A DNA stretch of 64,000 nt from positions 734,243 through 798,242 of the forward strand of contig LT009756.1 in assembly GCA_900012615.1 (NCBI GenBank). The letters are read 5' to 3'. How positions within the stretch are numbered: the first letter of the stretch is position 1; each line of letters begins with the position of its first letter. The position numbers were made by a program, and so were the translations under genes. The DNA comes from Agrobacterium genomosp. 13 str. CFBP 6927. Lineage in GTDB: Bacteria; Pseudomonadota; Alphaproteobacteria; Rhizobiales; Rhizobiaceae. A model generated the notes under the pieces. The model saw nothing but the letters and a program-made list of their open reading frames with translations, was not told the DNA's origin and did no database searches. Below, one piece after another: positions 27,197 through 36,060 of the stretch.

Positions 27197-28678
27197 TCAG
27201 TCCAGATCGCCGATCAGCCGTGAGGCCGTTGCACTATCCGTGCGGCGAATGTCGATCTCGTCGCGGTGCTTGGCCAGTAGTTCGCTTGCCAGAAGCTTCT
27301 CAGCCAGATGGGCGGGCAGGGACAGGATAACCCGGTCACCCGCTTCTTCCGTCGCGCCAACGCTGCGCTTGCCGGTGATCATGCCGCCCGCAACCGTGTT
27401 GTTGGTGTCGGGGTCGATCAGGATGAAGGAGCCGGTCGCCCGGTTCTGCTCATAGGCGTCGAAGATCGCGGTCTCGTCAAAGGAAAGCCGTACCTTGCCG
27501 ATGGCGTTCATGGAGAGCGACGTTTCATGCGCCTGCCATTCGCCTTCTTTCAGGTTCAGCTGGCTCACCGGCTGCACGCTGACGCGCTGGCGGCGGCTGC
27601 CGCTTTTCAGCCAGTAGCGCTTGCCTGCCTCGATACCCCCCGGCTGCAAGGCCACGATCTGGGCGTCGAAGGCAAGGCCCGTCTGCGGTTGCGCCTCGAT
27701 GGAGACGATCATGTCGCCGCGCGACACGTCCACCTGACGATCAAGGACGAGCGTAACCGCATCACCCGCGACAGCCGCATTGCGCACCAGATCGAAAGTG
27801 ACGATCTGCTTGACGTTCGCGACCATGCCGGATGGCAGGATGACGACGCTGTCGCCCGGCTTCACCGAACCGCCGGCAACCGTGCCCTGATAACCGCGGA
27901 AGCTCTCACCGGGGCGCGAGACGCGCTGCACCGGCAGGCGGAAGCCGCCGGATTGCGCGGAGCGAACGGTGGCCAGCTCCAGTGTCTCCACCAGCGTCGG
28001 GCCTTCATACCAGGGCATGGAGGCCTTGCCTGACAGCACGACGTTTTCACCCTTCAGCGCCGACATCGGAATGGCGGTGATCTGCTTGATGCCGAGATTG
28101 GAGGCGAAATCGCGGAACTCATGGGCGATCAGCTCGAAACCGGCCTTGTCGTAATTGGTCAGGTCGATCTTGTTGACGGCCAGCACGAATTGCCGGATGC
28201 CCATCAGCGCCGCGATGGTGGCGTGGCGGCGGGTCTGTTCCAGAATGCCGGTGCGCGCATCGACGAGCAGCACGGCCAGATCGGCGGTGGAAGCGCCGGT
28301 CGCCATGTTGCGGGTATATTGCTCATGACCGGGTGTGTCGGCCACGATGAAGGCGCGCCGGTCGGTGGCGAAATAACGATAGGCGACATCGATGGTGATC
28401 CCCTGTTCGCGCTCCGCCTGAAGACCGTCGAGCAGCAGCGCGAAATCGGGCAGGCCGAGATCGTTCTGCTTGCCGCTATCGCGGTGCAGGGTGGCGGCCT
28501 GGTCTTCCTTGACGGCCTTGGTATCCCAGAGAAGACGGCCGATCAGGGTCGACTTGCCATCATCCACGCTGCCGCAGGTGATGAGACGAAGCGGGCGCGT
28601 ATCGCGCGCCGCCTTCGAATGTTCGGCAAAGGGCAGAATGGTGGCGGAAGAGGAGTTGGTGGTAGCTGCGGCGGTCAT
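27197..28678 (-). CDS. cysN: Sulfate adenylyltransferase GTPase subunit CysN
   Basis: GTPase subunit of ATP sulfurylase; GTP hydrolysis drives adenylation of sulfate to APS by CysD. 493 aa, the usual length without a fused APS kinase (no CysC domain at the C-terminus). G1 is CGSVDDGKSTLIGRLLWD, G3 DTPGHEQYTRNMATGA, G4 VNKIDL. EF-Tu-like domains II and III follow (VQRVSRPGESFRGYQGTV; PAHLAEKLLASELLAKH). Its ATG overlaps the cysD stop by one base (ATGA arrangement). The last 30 residues run close to the downstream terminator. Confidence 0.96.
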   Translation of the reverse strand: MTAAATTNSSSATILPFAEHSKAARDTRPLRLITCGSVDDGKSTLIGRLLWDTKAVKEDQAATLHRDSGKQNDLGLPDFALLLDGLQAEREQGITIDVAYRYFATDRRAFIVADTPGHEQYTRNMATGASTADLAVLLVDARTGILEQTRRHATIAALMGIRQFVLAVNKIDLTNYDKAGFELIAHEFRDFASNLGIKQITAIPMSALKGENVVLSGKASMPWYEGPTLVETLELATVRSAQSGGFRLPVQRVSRPGESFRGYQGTVAGGSVKPGDSVVILPSGMVANVKQIVTFDLVRNAAVAGDAVTLVLDRQVDVSRGDMIVSIEAQPQTGLAFDAQIVALQPGGIEAGKRYWLKSGSRRQRVSVQPVSQLNLKEGEWQAHETSLSMNAIGKVRLSFDETAIFDAYEQNRATGSFILIDPDTNNTVAGGMITGKRSVGATEEAGDRVILSLPAHLAEKLLASELLAKHRDEIDIRRTDSATASRLIGDLD

Positions 28679-29631
28679 CAGAAATAACCCTCCCGCTTCT
28701 TCTTCTCCATGGAGCCGGACTGGTCGCGGTCAATCGCGCGGCCCTGCCGTTCGGAAACGGTGGCGATTTCGAGTTCCGCGATGACTTCCTGAAGCGTCGC
28801 CGCCTCGGACCGGATCGCGCCGGTCAGCGGGAAGCAGCCGAGCGTGCGGAAGCGGATCGAACCATGCTTGATCTCTTCGCCGGGCAGCAGCTCCAGACGC
28901 TCGTCTTCAGCAAGGATCATCATGCCGTCGCGCTCGATGTAAGGACGCTCGGCGGCATAATAGAGGGGCACCAGCGGAATGTTTTCCGCCTCGATGTAAC
29001 GCCAGATATCCACTTCGGTCCAGTTGGAGAGCGGGAAGGCGCGCACGCTTTCGCCCTTGCGGACCATGCCGTTATAGATATTCCACAGTTCCGGGCGCTG
29101 GTTGCGCGGGTCCCATTTATGGTCGGGCGTGCGGAAGGAGTAGATGCGCTCCTTGGCGCGGCTCGCCTCCTCGTCGCGGCGCGCACCACCGAAGGCCGCG
29201 TCGAACTGGCCGGCGTCGAGCGCCTGGCGCAGGGCTTCGGTCTTCATGATGTCGGTGTAAAGCGCCGAACCGTGAGTGAAGGGCGTCACTTTTTCCGCAG
29301 CACCGCGCGGATTGGTATGGGAAATCAGGTCGAGATCATATTCCTTGACGATATTGTCGCGGAATTCGATCATTTCCTTGAACTTCCAGCCGGTATTGAC
29401 GTGCAGCAGCGGGAAGGGAATGCGACCCGGGAAAAACGCCTTGCGCGCTAAGTGCAGCAGCACAGAGGAATCCTTGCCGATGGAATAGAGCATGACAGGG
29501 TTGTCGAATTCGGCGGCGACTTCGCGGAAAATATGAATAGCTTCGTTTTCAAGCGCCTTCAGATGGGGATCGAGCGGCGGCTTGGATGCGACAGTATTCT
29601 TGCTGTCCGTCTCGTGGACTGCGTTGGACAT
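28678..29631 (-). CDS. cysD: Sulfate adenylyltransferase catalytic subunit CysD
   Basis: Catalytic subunit of ATP sulfurylase, an ATP-pyrophosphatase (PAPS reductase-like) fold enzyme. 317 aa from ATG 29631, with CGGAG six bases upstream. Signatures are [17 protein letters not shown] (PP-loop), [38 protein letters not shown] (LDTG-like region) and [17 protein letters not shown]. The C-terminal motif [11 protein letters not shown] and GYF end match CysD. It sits 28 bases after cysH and is coupled to cysN. An upstream in-frame extension to 29868 crosses the cysH end and is rejected. Confidence 0.96.
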   Translation of the reverse strand: MSNAVHETDSKNTVASKPPLDPHLKALENEAIHIFREVAAEFDNPVMLYSIGKDSSVLLHLARKAFFPGRIPFPLLHVNTGWKFKEMIEFRDNIVKEYDLDLISHTNPRGAAEKVTPFTHGSALYTDIMKTEALRQALDAGQFDAAFGGARRDEEASRAKERIYSFRTPDHKWDPRNQRPELWNIYNGMVRKGESVRAFPLSNWTEVDIWRYIEAENIPLVPLYYAAERPYIERDGMMILAEDERLELLPGEEIKHGSIRFRTLGCFPLTGAIRSEAATLQEVIAELEIATVSERQGRAIDRDQSGSMEKKKREGYF

Positions 29632-29659
29632 TGTGAACTCCGGGAGATGTACTGAAGGA

Positions 29660-30421
29660 TTATCGTTGCGGGATGGCGGAAATGGCGGATGTCTGCTCCG
29701 CACCGGCGACGTGAAGACCGCATTCGCGCTTCTCGTCGTTTTCCCACCACCATCGTCCGGCGCGCTCAGGCTCGCCGGGCTTGATGGCGCGCGTACACGG
29801 CTCACAGCCGATGGAGGGGTAACCGCGCTGGTGCAACGGATTGACGGGAATGTTCTCCTGGGCGACATGCGCCCGGATGAGGTCGATATCCCAGTCAGCC
29901 AGGGGATTGATCTTGATAAGATTACGCTCGGCGTCGAATTCGGCGAAAGGCGTCGTGGCGCGATTGCCCGACTGGCCGCGACGAAGCCCGGTTATCCAGA
30001 AGGAAGCGCCTTCCAGCGCCTTGCCGAGCGGGATGAGCTTTCTGACATGACAGCAGGCGTGACGGGCTTCGACGCTTTCGTAAAAACCATTCAGACCGTA
30101 TTTTTCGGCGTAAGCGTCGATATCGTCCTGTTCGGGACGAAAGCGGCGGATTTCGATGCCGAAACGCTCTTCGGTTTCATCGATGAGATCGACGGTTTCC
30201 TTGAACAGCCGACCGGTCTCCAGCGTCACGACATCGATAGGCAGGCGATGCGTGCCGATGGCCGCCGTGATGACCTGATCCTCGATGCCGAGACTGGTGG
30301 TGAAAACTGCGCGTCCGCCGAGGCCTGCGATAAACGAAAGCCGACCCGCCAGATCGAGCCCGGCAAGCGTGGCATCGAGGGAAGCGGTATCGGCAGAGGC
30401 ATTTGCTGAATTGATCGTCAT
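29660..30421 (-). CDS. cysH: Adenylyl-sulfate (APS) reductase CysH
   Basis: Reduces activated sulfate to sulfite with thioredoxin. About 253 aa from the Met at 30421; another in-frame ATG at 30442 would add seven residues and neither has a clear ribosome binding site. [14 protein letters not shown] is the PP-loop region. The paired cysteines HACCHVRK and the downstream GCEPCTRA form the Cys-Cys...Cys-X2-Cys 4Fe-4S set typical of plant/rhizobial APS reductases rather than PAPS-specific enzymes. The redox-active ECGLH motif is at the C-terminus ([10 protein letters not shown]). First gene of the cysH-cysD-cysN operon, divergent from the Rrf2 regulator. Confidence 0.93.
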   Translation of the reverse strand: MTINSANASADTASLDATLAGLDLAGRLSFIAGLGGRAVFTTSLGIEDQVITAAIGTHRLPIDVVTLETGRLFKETVDLIDETEERFGIEIRRFRPEQDDIDAYAEKYGLNGFYESVEARHACCHVRKLIPLGKALEGASFWITGLRRGQSGNRATTPFAEFDAERNLIKINPLADWDIDLIRAHVAQENIPVNPLHQRGYPSIGCEPCTRAIKPGEPERAGRWWWENDEKRECGLHVAGAEQTSAISAIPQR

Positions 30422-30646
30422 TGTCACGTCCGGGATTTCCATGGCCGATTATTGTTGAAATCCGGCCTTTGGAACAGAAATGACAGTCTTTGTGCGCTGC
30501 GCTTAAGAGCAAAAATGCCTCTCGCGCGCGTGGTATGAGCAAAAGATGCCCGTTCACCTTCTTTGCAGCTTGGATTTGAATTGTGACAACTTCTGCGCTA
30601 AGCCGGAATTGCCGGGTTTCCGGGCTTGTGATCTACTGGTTTTACG

Positions 30647-31087
30647 ATGATTTCGCAGAAGGCAAAATATGCGCTGAGGGCGCTCCTTTCGCTGGCCAAG
30701 GCCGACGGCGCCTGTCCTGTGCAGATTTCCGACATCGCCCGCGAACAGGCCATTCCGAAAAAGTTTCTGGAACAGATCCTTCTCGAAATGAAGAAGGAAC
30801 GCCTGGTCGAAAGCCGGCGCGGCAAGCAGGGCGGTTATCTCTTGGCGCGCCCGGCTGCGGATATCACCTTCGGCGAGGTGCTGCGCCTCATCGACGGGCC
30901 GCTTGCCCCCTTGCCCTGCCTGTCGCAGACCGCCTATCGCCGCTGCGAGGATTGCGACGGCGAGAAGCAATGTGAAATCCGCCACGTCTTCGCCCGTGTG
31001 GCCGATGCGACGCGCAATATCCTTTTCAACACCACCATTGCCGATGCGGTGGCGGGTGTTGAAGTGCCCGAGCTTTTGACGGCCTGA
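30647..31087 (+). CDS. Rrf2-family transcriptional regulator, likely of sulfur assimilation
   Basis: 146 aa Rrf2 protein. Winged helix-turn-helix at residues ~1-65 (KAKYALRALLSLA, SDIAREQAIPKKFLEQILLE, RRGKQGGYLLARP). A cysteine cluster lies at Cys91, 100, 103 and 109 (CLSQTAYRRCEDCDGEKQC), which could bind an Fe-S cluster as in IscR or RirA, though the spacing differs (C-X8-C-X2-C-X5-C). It is divergent from cysH and lies just upstream of the sulfate transporter, so it probably controls the sulfur block. The regulated signal (cysteine, O-acetylserine or Fe-S state) cannot be read. The start at 30647 lacks a strong ribosome binding site but begins the conserved MISQKAKYAL. Confidence 0.9.
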   Translation: MISQKAKYALRALLSLAKADGACPVQISDIAREQAIPKKFLEQILLEMKKERLVESRRGKQGGYLLARPAADITFGEVLRLIDGPLAPLPCLSQTAYRRCEDCDGEKQCEIRHVFARVADATRNILFNTTIADAVAGVEVPELLTA

Positions 31088-31146
31088 CACTCGTTCTTTT
31101 TTCACGTTTCGCTGTCGAGAGTTTGCAACGAGGGTCCTCAACCTGT

Positions 31147-31260
31147 CCGTCATTCCGGCCTTGAGCCGGAATCTAGCCGACGCGCGTCTGCGCGGCGAAA
31201 CGACTCCTTCAGCCCAAGGACTTGGGCTGGCTGGATTCCGGCTCAGGGCCGGAATGACGG
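31147..31260 (-). repeat. Composite palindromic repeat, copy 3 (opposite orientation)
   Basis: Same element as copy 1 in inverse orientation: the GACGCGCGTC core now lies left of the AGCCCAAGGACTTGGGCT hairpin, with CCGTCATTCCGGCC and GGCCGGAATGACGG ends. The remainder of the 31088-31547 gap holds the sbp promoter region and the dyad at 31497. Confidence 0.85.
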
Positions 31261-31496
31261 ATGAGGAGATTGTAATGGTCCCCTTGCCTCGTTCCTTCCA
31301 AACGAAAAAATCGTCTAAAACCCCATAATATTTTTCGCCATCGCGGCAAAAAATCATCAAAAATGTGAAATGCTTTTGCATTCAGAAAAGTTTTACACGA
31401 CGCTTGTTGCGCCTTTCGCTTATGCTGCGCTGTATTTGTTGCCCGTGGAAACGCTCTCGGGAAACACTTTTTCGATCGTATTCGGCCTCATTGACC

Positions 31497-31519
31497 AACT
31501 CTACTCAGCCGGTAGAGTT
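31497..31519 (+). promoter_or_regulatory. Perfect dyad upstream of sbp, candidate regulator site
   Basis: AACTCTAC (31497-31504), 7-base spacer TCAGCCG, GTAGAGTT (31512-31519). It lies 28 bases before the sbp start codon and overlaps where a transcription start is expected. A sulfur regulator, perhaps the neighbouring Rrf2 protein, is a plausible binder; this is inference. Confidence 0.5.
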
Positions 31520-31547
31520 AAGCCATCGCAATCAGGAGGGAATACCG

Positions 31548-32573
31548 ATGTCCAAGCTTCTGTCCGGTTTGAGCGTTGTTGCGCTTAGCCTCTCACTGGC
31601 ACTTGGCGGCGCTGGCTCGGCCGCCGCGCAGACCAAGCTGCTCAACGTGTCCTACGATCCGACCCGTGAACTCTACAAGGATTTCAACGAAGCCTTCGCC
31701 AAGAAGTGGAAGGCCGACACCGGTGAGGACGTCACGATCCAGCAGTCGCATGGCGGCTCCGGCAAGCAGGCGCGTTCGGTCATCGACGGTCTGGAAGCGG
31801 ACGTCGTGACGCTGGCGCTGCAGAGCGATATCGACGCCATCGTCCAGAATTCCGGCAAGATCAACAAGGACTGGCGCACCCGCCTGCCGCATAATTCTTC
31901 GCCCTACACCTCCACCATCGTTTTCCTGGTGCGCAAGGGCAACCCCAAGGGCATCCATAATTGGGGCGATCTGGTGAAGGGTGACGTGCAGATCGTCACG
32001 CCGAACCCCAAGACGTCTGGCGGCGCGCGCTGGAACTATCTCGCGGCCTGGGCCTGGGCGAATGAAGAATTCAAGGGCGACAAGGACAAGATCAAGGCCT
32101 ATGTCGGCGAGCTCTACAAGCGCGCCCCGGTTCTCGATACCGGCGCCCGTGGCTCCACGGTCACCTTCGCACAGCGCCAGATCGGCGACGTGCTGCTGGC
32201 CTGGGAAAACGAGGCCTATCTCGCCGGCCAGGAATTCGGCGCTGACGCTTTCGATATCGTCGTGCCGCCGATCTCGATCCTTGCCGAACCGCCGGTCGCC
32301 GTGGTTGACGCCAATGTCGACGCCAAGGGCACCCGCAAGGCGGCGGAAGCCTATCTGCAATATCTCTATTCCGACGAGGGCCAGAATATTGCGGCAAAGC
32401 ACTTCTATCGCCCGTCGAATCCCTCTGTGGTCTCCAAGGATCTGCTCAAGCAGCTGCCCGACATCAAGCTCGTCACCATCGATGACCCGCAGTTTGGCGG
32501 CTGGGCCAAGGCGCAGCCTGAACATTTCGGTGACGGCGGCATCTTCGACCAGATTTACAAGCCTGCAAAGTAA
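31548..32573 (+). CDS. sbp: Sulfate ABC transporter substrate-binding protein
   Basis: Periplasmic sulfate (or sulfate/thiosulfate) binding protein of the CysP/Sbp type. 341 aa from ATG 31548, with AGGAGGG ten bases upstream. Signal peptide about residues 1-26 ends GSAAAQ. Family signatures: [68 protein letters not shown]. Founding gene of an sbp-cysT-cysW-cysA operon. A hairpin downstream probably protects the sbp message, as binding proteins are needed in excess. A longer frame to 31365 has no ribosome binding site. Confidence 0.95.
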   Translation: MSKLLSGLSVVALSLSLALGGAGSAAAQTKLLNVSYDPTRELYKDFNEAFAKKWKADTGEDVTIQQSHGGSGKQARSVIDGLEADVVTLALQSDIDAIVQNSGKINKDWRTRLPHNSSPYTSTIVFLVRKGNPKGIHNWGDLVKGDVQIVTPNPKTSGGARWNYLAAWAWANEEFKGDKDKIKAYVGELYKRAPVLDTGARGSTVTFAQRQIGDVLLAWENEAYLAGQEFGADAFDIVVPPISILAEPPVAVVDANVDAKGTRKAAEAYLQYLYSDEGQNIAAKHFYRPSNPSVVSKDLLKQLPDIKLVTIDDPQFGGWAKAQPEHFGDGGIFDQIYKPAK

Positions 32574-32627
32574 GCGGATGATGGGCTGAAAATCGCCCGT
32601 TCGCTGAGACAACAGAAAAAAAGCCTG

Positions 32628-32653
32628 ATCGACCGGACACCGTGCCGGTCGAT
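32628..32653 (+). other. Intercistronic hairpin between sbp and cysT
   Basis: ATCGACCGG pairs with CCGGTCGAT across an 8-base loop, followed by an A/T-rich run without a T tract. It may stabilise the sbp segment or act as a partial attenuator inside the operon. Confidence 0.6.
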
Positions 32654-32764
32654 ACTTTATAATAAACGCCGGGGAACACCGGCTCCCAGAGAGCATTTTC
32701 AGGAAAACTGGCCCCCGGTTTTCTGTTCGGAAATGCACCAAACTAAAGATTATCCGGAGCCTTG

Positions 32765-33622
32765 ATGAGCAATAATACTTCCGGAAACAGGTGGAAATGG
32801 CGACAGTCGAGCGTCATACCGGGCTTCGGCCTGACGCTTGGTTACACAGTGACCTATCTGTTTCTCATCATTCTTATTCCGCTTGGCGGCCTTGTCTGGT
32901 CCACGGCGAAACTGGGTTTTTCAGATTTCATTGCGATTGCCACGGATAGCCGCACGCTGAATGCGCTGCGTGTCAGTTTCGGAACAGCATTTCTTGCCGC
33001 GCTCGTCAACGCGGTCTTCGGTGTCATCGTCGCCTGGGTGCTGACGCGTTACCGTTTTCCCGGCCGCCGCTTCGTCGATGCCATCGTCGATCTGCCTTTC
33101 GCCCTGCCGACGGCAGTGGCCGGTATCGCGCTGACCACGCTTTACGCCAATCGCGGCTGGGTCGGTTCGCTGTTCGAACCCTTCGGCATCAAGATCGCCT
33201 TCACGCCGACCGGTATCGTCATCGCACTGATCTTCATCGGCCTGCCATTCGTGGTCCGCACCGTGCAGCCGGTCATGGAAGAGATCGACCGGCAGGTGGA
33301 GGAGGTGGCGGCGACGCTTGGCGCCAACCGTTTCCAGACCATCACCCGCGTTCTGCTGCCGAGCCTGACACCCGCCATCCTCACGGGTTTTGCGCTCGCT
33401 TTCGCACGCGGTGTCGGCGAATATGGTTCGGTCATCTTCATCGCCGGCAATATTCCTTACGTCTCGGAAATCGCGCCGCTCCTCATCGTCATCCGGCTGG
33501 AGGAGTTCAATTATGCGGCCGCGACCGGCATCGCCACCATCATGCTGATCATCTCGTTCGCCATGCTGTTCCTCATCAATCTCATTCAGGCCTGGAGCCG
33601 CAAGAGGTACGGTTATGTCTGA
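32765..33622 (+). CDS. cysT: Sulfate ABC transporter permease CysT
   Basis: 285 aa membrane permease. Hydrophobic segments throughout (LGYTVTYLFLIILIPLGGLV, ALVNAVFGVIVAWVL, PFALPTAVAGIALTTLYA). The cytoplasmic EAA loop lies at EVAATLGANRFQTITRVLLP, and the family phrase VGEYGSVIFIAGNIP follows. ATG at 32765 (a TTG lies just before it) follows TTATCCGGAGCC. The 3' end overlaps cysW by 8 bases. Confidence 0.95.
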   Translation: MSNNTSGNRWKWRQSSVIPGFGLTLGYTVTYLFLIILIPLGGLVWSTAKLGFSDFIAIATDSRTLNALRVSFGTAFLAALVNAVFGVIVAWVLTRYRFPGRRFVDAIVDLPFALPTAVAGIALTTLYANRGWVGSLFEPFGIKIAFTPTGIVIALIFIGLPFVVRTVQPVMEEIDRQVEEVAATLGANRFQTITRVLLPSLTPAILTGFALAFARGVGEYGSVIFIAGNIPYVSEIAPLLIVIRLEEFNYAAATGIATIMLIISFAMLFLINLIQAWSRKRYGYV

Positions 33623-34487
33623 GACCGCTTCCCGCACGTCCCCCCGGCCGTTCCGCGACCCCGCCAGCGAGAGCTTTCCCGCCCGGCTGGCGTTGATCGC
33701 GATTGCCTTCGTCTTCCTCGCTGCTTTTCTGGTTCTGCCGCTGGTCTCGGTCTTCTTCGAAGCCTTCCGCAAGGGTGCGGAAAGCTTCTGGGAGGCGATC
33801 GTCGAGCCGGATGCACTCTCCGCCATTCGCCTGACGCTGCTCGTCGCCGCCATTTCGGTACCGCTCAACCTGGTCTTCGGGGTGATGGCCGCCTGGGCGA
33901 TTGCGAAATTCGAGTTCAAGGGCAAGGCGTTCCTGATCACGCTCATCGACCTGCCGTTTTCGATCTCGCCGGTCATATCGGGCCTCGTCTATGTCATCCT
34001 GTTCTCATCCCACAGCGTGCTGGGGCCATGGCTGAAGAGCTACGGCATCGAGATACTCTTCGCCGTGCCGGGCATCGTGCTCGCTACCATCTTTGTCACC
34101 TTTCCTTTTGTCGCGCGCGAACTGATCCCGCTGATGCAGGATCAGGGCAATGGCGACGAGGAGGCGGCGATTTCGCTCGGTGCTTCGGGCTGGCAGACCT
34201 TCTGGTATGTCACGCTGCCCAACATCAAATGGGGCCTGCTTTACGGCGTGCTGCTCTGCAACGCCCGCGCCATGGGCGAGTTCGGCGCCGTCTCGGTGGT
34301 CTCGGGCCATATTCGCGGCGAGACCAACACCATGCCGCTGCATGTCGAGATACTCTATAATGAGTACAATATGGGCGCGGCCTTTGCGGTGGCGACGCTG
34401 CTCGCCGGTCTGGCGTTGGTGACGCTCATTCTCAAAACCATTCTCGAAATACGCTTTGGCGCGGGCAACGCAGCCGGCAAGCATTGA
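33615..34487 (+). CDS. cysW: Sulfate ABC transporter permease CysW
   Basis: 290 aa second permease subunit. Signatures are [21 protein letters not shown] sequence ([20 protein letters not shown]), the EAA loop [20 protein letters not shown] and [20 protein letters not shown]. The start overlaps cysT by 8 bases, indicating coupled translation and balanced subunits. It is 11 bases from cysA. Confidence 0.95.
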   Translation: MSETASRTSPRPFRDPASESFPARLALIAIAFVFLAAFLVLPLVSVFFEAFRKGAESFWEAIVEPDALSAIRLTLLVAAISVPLNLVFGVMAAWAIAKFEFKGKAFLITLIDLPFSISPVISGLVYVILFSSHSVLGPWLKSYGIEILFAVPGIVLATIFVTFPFVARELIPLMQDQGNGDEEAAISLGASGWQTFWYVTLPNIKWGLLYGVLLCNARAMGEFGAVSVVSGHIRGETNTMPLHVEILYNEYNMGAAFAVATLLAGLALVTLILKTILEIRFGAGNAAGKH

Positions 34488-34498
34488 AAGGCATCTTC

Positions 34499-35539
34499 AT
34501 GGAAGTGAAAGTTTCCGGCATCACCAAGCAGTTCGATCGCTTTCCGGCGCTGAACGATGTGTCGCTCGACATTCGTTCCGGCGAGCTGATCGCGCTGCTC
34601 GGTCCTTCCGGTTCCGGCAAGACGACGCTGCTGCGTCTCATCGCCGGTCTCGAGCAGCCGACGACCGGCCAGATTTTCTTCGGCAACGAGGACGCCTCGC
34701 ACCGCACGGTGCAGGAGCGCAATGTCGGTTTCGTGTTCCAGCACTACGCCCTGTTCCGCCACATGACGGTGGCCGACAATATCGCCTTCGGCCTCAAGGT
34801 CCGTCCTTCCGGAAAGCGTCCGCCGAAGGCCGAAATCCGCAGGCGGGTCTCCGAGCTTCTCGACATGGTGCATCTCTCCGGGCTTGAGAAGCGTTACCCC
34901 TCGCAGCTTTCCGGCGGTCAGCGCCAGCGCGTGGCGCTTGCCCGCGCCGTCGCCATCGAACCGAAGGTGCTGCTTCTCGATGAACCCTTCGGCGCGCTCG
35001 ACGCCAAGGTGCGCAAGGAGCTGCGCCGCTGGCTGCGCGAATTCCACGACCGCACCGGTCACACCACCGTCTTCGTCACCCACGATCAGGAAGAGGCGCT
35101 GGAACTGGCCGACCGTGTCGTCGTCATGAGCCAGGGCAAGATCGAACAGGTCGGCACGGCAGACGATGTCTACGACACGCCCAACTCGCCCTTCGTTTTC
35201 TCCTTCATTGGCGAATCCTCCAGCCTGCCGGTAACGATCCGCGACGGCCACGTGCTGTTCCAGGGCGAAAGCATAGGCATCGATGAAAGCGGCTCTGGCG
35301 AGGGCGAGCTTTTCTTCCGCCCGGAAGATGTGGTGCTGACTGGGGAGAAGGACGCGCTTTACGGCAAGGTCACCACCTGTCGCCGCCTCGCAGGCACCCG
35401 CATCGCCGAAATCGACATCGCCAATAACGGCCATGAACCCTATCACCTAGAAATCGAGGTGCCGCTCAACGCCGCCGTGGCGGTGGGGGCGGAACTGCGC
35501 TTCCGCCCGACGCGGTGGAAGGTGTTCGGGAAGAAATAG
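34499..35539 (+). CDS. cysA: Sulfate ABC transporter ATPase CysA
   Basis: 346 aa ATPase of the sulfate importer. Walker [22 protein letters not shown]-loop [20 protein letters not shown], signature [20 protein letters not shown], Walker [14 protein letters not shown] and the H-loop [19 protein letters not shown]. The C-terminal TOBE-like regulatory domain (residues ~235-346) includes [19 protein letters not shown]. An alternative TTG at 34484 exists, but ATG 34499 has AAAGG upstream. Last gene of the operon. Confidence 0.96.
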   Translation: MEVKVSGITKQFDRFPALNDVSLDIRSGELIALLGPSGSGKTTLLRLIAGLEQPTTGQIFFGNEDASHRTVQERNVGFVFQHYALFRHMTVADNIAFGLKVRPSGKRPPKAEIRRRVSELLDMVHLSGLEKRYPSQLSGGQRQRVALARAVAIEPKVLLLDEPFGALDAKVRKELRRWLREFHDRTGHTTVFVTHDQEEALELADRVVVMSQGKIEQVGTADDVYDTPNSPFVFSFIGESSSLPVTIRDGHVLFQGESIGIDESGSGEGELFFRPEDVVLTGEKDALYGKVTTCRRLAGTRIAEIDIANNGHEPYHLEIEVPLNAAVAVGAELRFRPTRWKVFGKK

Positions 35540-35591
35540 GGGAGAGGTGACCGCAGTTGACGGTCGATTATTCGGCGCTCTCTCCAGTTCT

Positions 35592-35706
35592 CCGTCATAC
35601 CGGCCTCGAGCCGGTATCCAGCCAGCCCAAGTCTTTGGGCTGAAAGGAGTCCTCTCGTCGCGCAGACGCGCGCCGGCTGGATGCCGGGTCAAGCCCGGCA
35701 TGACGG
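35592..35706 (+). repeat. Composite palindromic repeat, copy 4
   Basis: Same orientation and near-identical arms to copy 1 (CCGTCATACCGGCC start, internal AGCCCAAGTCTTTGGGCT, ending CCGGCATGACGG with a partly different right arm). Confidence 0.85.
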
Positions 35707-35805
35707 AAGAGACGTGTCACGAGTAGCATCGAGCATAGAGCTTGCCGCCCCGGCACGCGAGGCACGGATTTCCCCAATCGTCGAAGCAATAAGCAAAAAC
35801 GGAAA

Positions 35806-35827
35806 AGGGCCGCCGAAGCGACCCTTC
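35806..35827 (-). terminator. UUCG-loop terminator of the 24-aa peptide transcript
   Basis: On the minus strand AAGGGTCGC-TTCG-GCGGCCCTT (one T-G pair) is followed by TTCCGTTTTT. It lies 65 bases beyond the peptide stop codon. Between the stop and this hairpin only a weaker hairpin (GGTCTGT...ACAGGACC) is visible. Confidence 0.7.
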
Positions 35828-35891
35828 CATGAGTTTGGTCCTGTTTACAGACCCGGGACTGTTTCTCAACGTTCCGAAGGCAGAAGAGGTT

Positions 35892-35966
35892 TTACGCCGA
35901 GGGTTGCCCCGTCGAAAACACACCCTTTCCATTGCCTGCACCAGAGACCGAAATCTCACTAGACAT
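35892..35966 (-). CDS. 24-aa peptide with near-perfect Shine-Dalgarno, unknown
   Basis: A 25-codon ORF (ATG at 35966, TAA at 35892-35894) preceded by AAGGAGGTGATCC, which is the exact complement of the 16S rRNA 3' end, seven bases from the ATG after GGAGG. The peptide begins MSSEISVSGAGNGKGVF and ends GQPSA: small, polar, glycine/serine-rich, with no signal peptide or membrane helix. A UUCG terminator follows. It lies 94 bases downstream of the quinone oxidoreductase on the same strand, with possible promoter TTGCAT near 36024 in between, so it may have its own transcript. The GTG in the Shine-Dalgarno opens a longer shadow ORF that is not favoured. The match may instead reflect some antisense or decoy RNA on the plus strand. 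Function unknown. Confidence 0.6.
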   Translation of the reverse strand: MSSEISVSGAGNGKGVFSTGQPSA

Positions 35967-35967
35967 T

Positions 35968-35980
35968 GGATCACCTCCTT
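35968..35980 (-). promoter_or_regulatory. Near-maximal Shine-Dalgarno of the 24-aa peptide
   Basis: Minus strand AAGGAGGTGATCC; on the plus strand it reads GGATCACCTCCTT, the same as the 3' end of 16S rRNA. No other 16S sequence surrounds it, so an rRNA fragment is unlikely. Confidence 0.65.
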
Positions 35981-36060
35981 CCGATACGTTGAACATAACT
36001 AGAAGGTAGTACGATTCGTCAGTAATGCAAGAGGGATTACTTCCAGGGATGCGCCGGGCG

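Noticed and set aside
31365..31547. N-terminal extension of sbp
   Set aside because: It would hide the signal peptide and cross the promoter dyad; the AGGAGGG before 31548 fixes the start.
35717..35974. 85-codon GTG-started ORF over the small-peptide locus, minus strand
   Set aside because: Its start lies inside the Shine-Dalgarno of the 24-aa peptide and it has no ribosome site of its own; the sequence is Arg/Ser-rich and runs through the terminator hairpin.
35960..35985. Fragment of a 16S rRNA gene
   Set aside because: Only about 14 bases match the 16S 3' end; flanking bases do not, and the other strand reads as a start region of an ORF.
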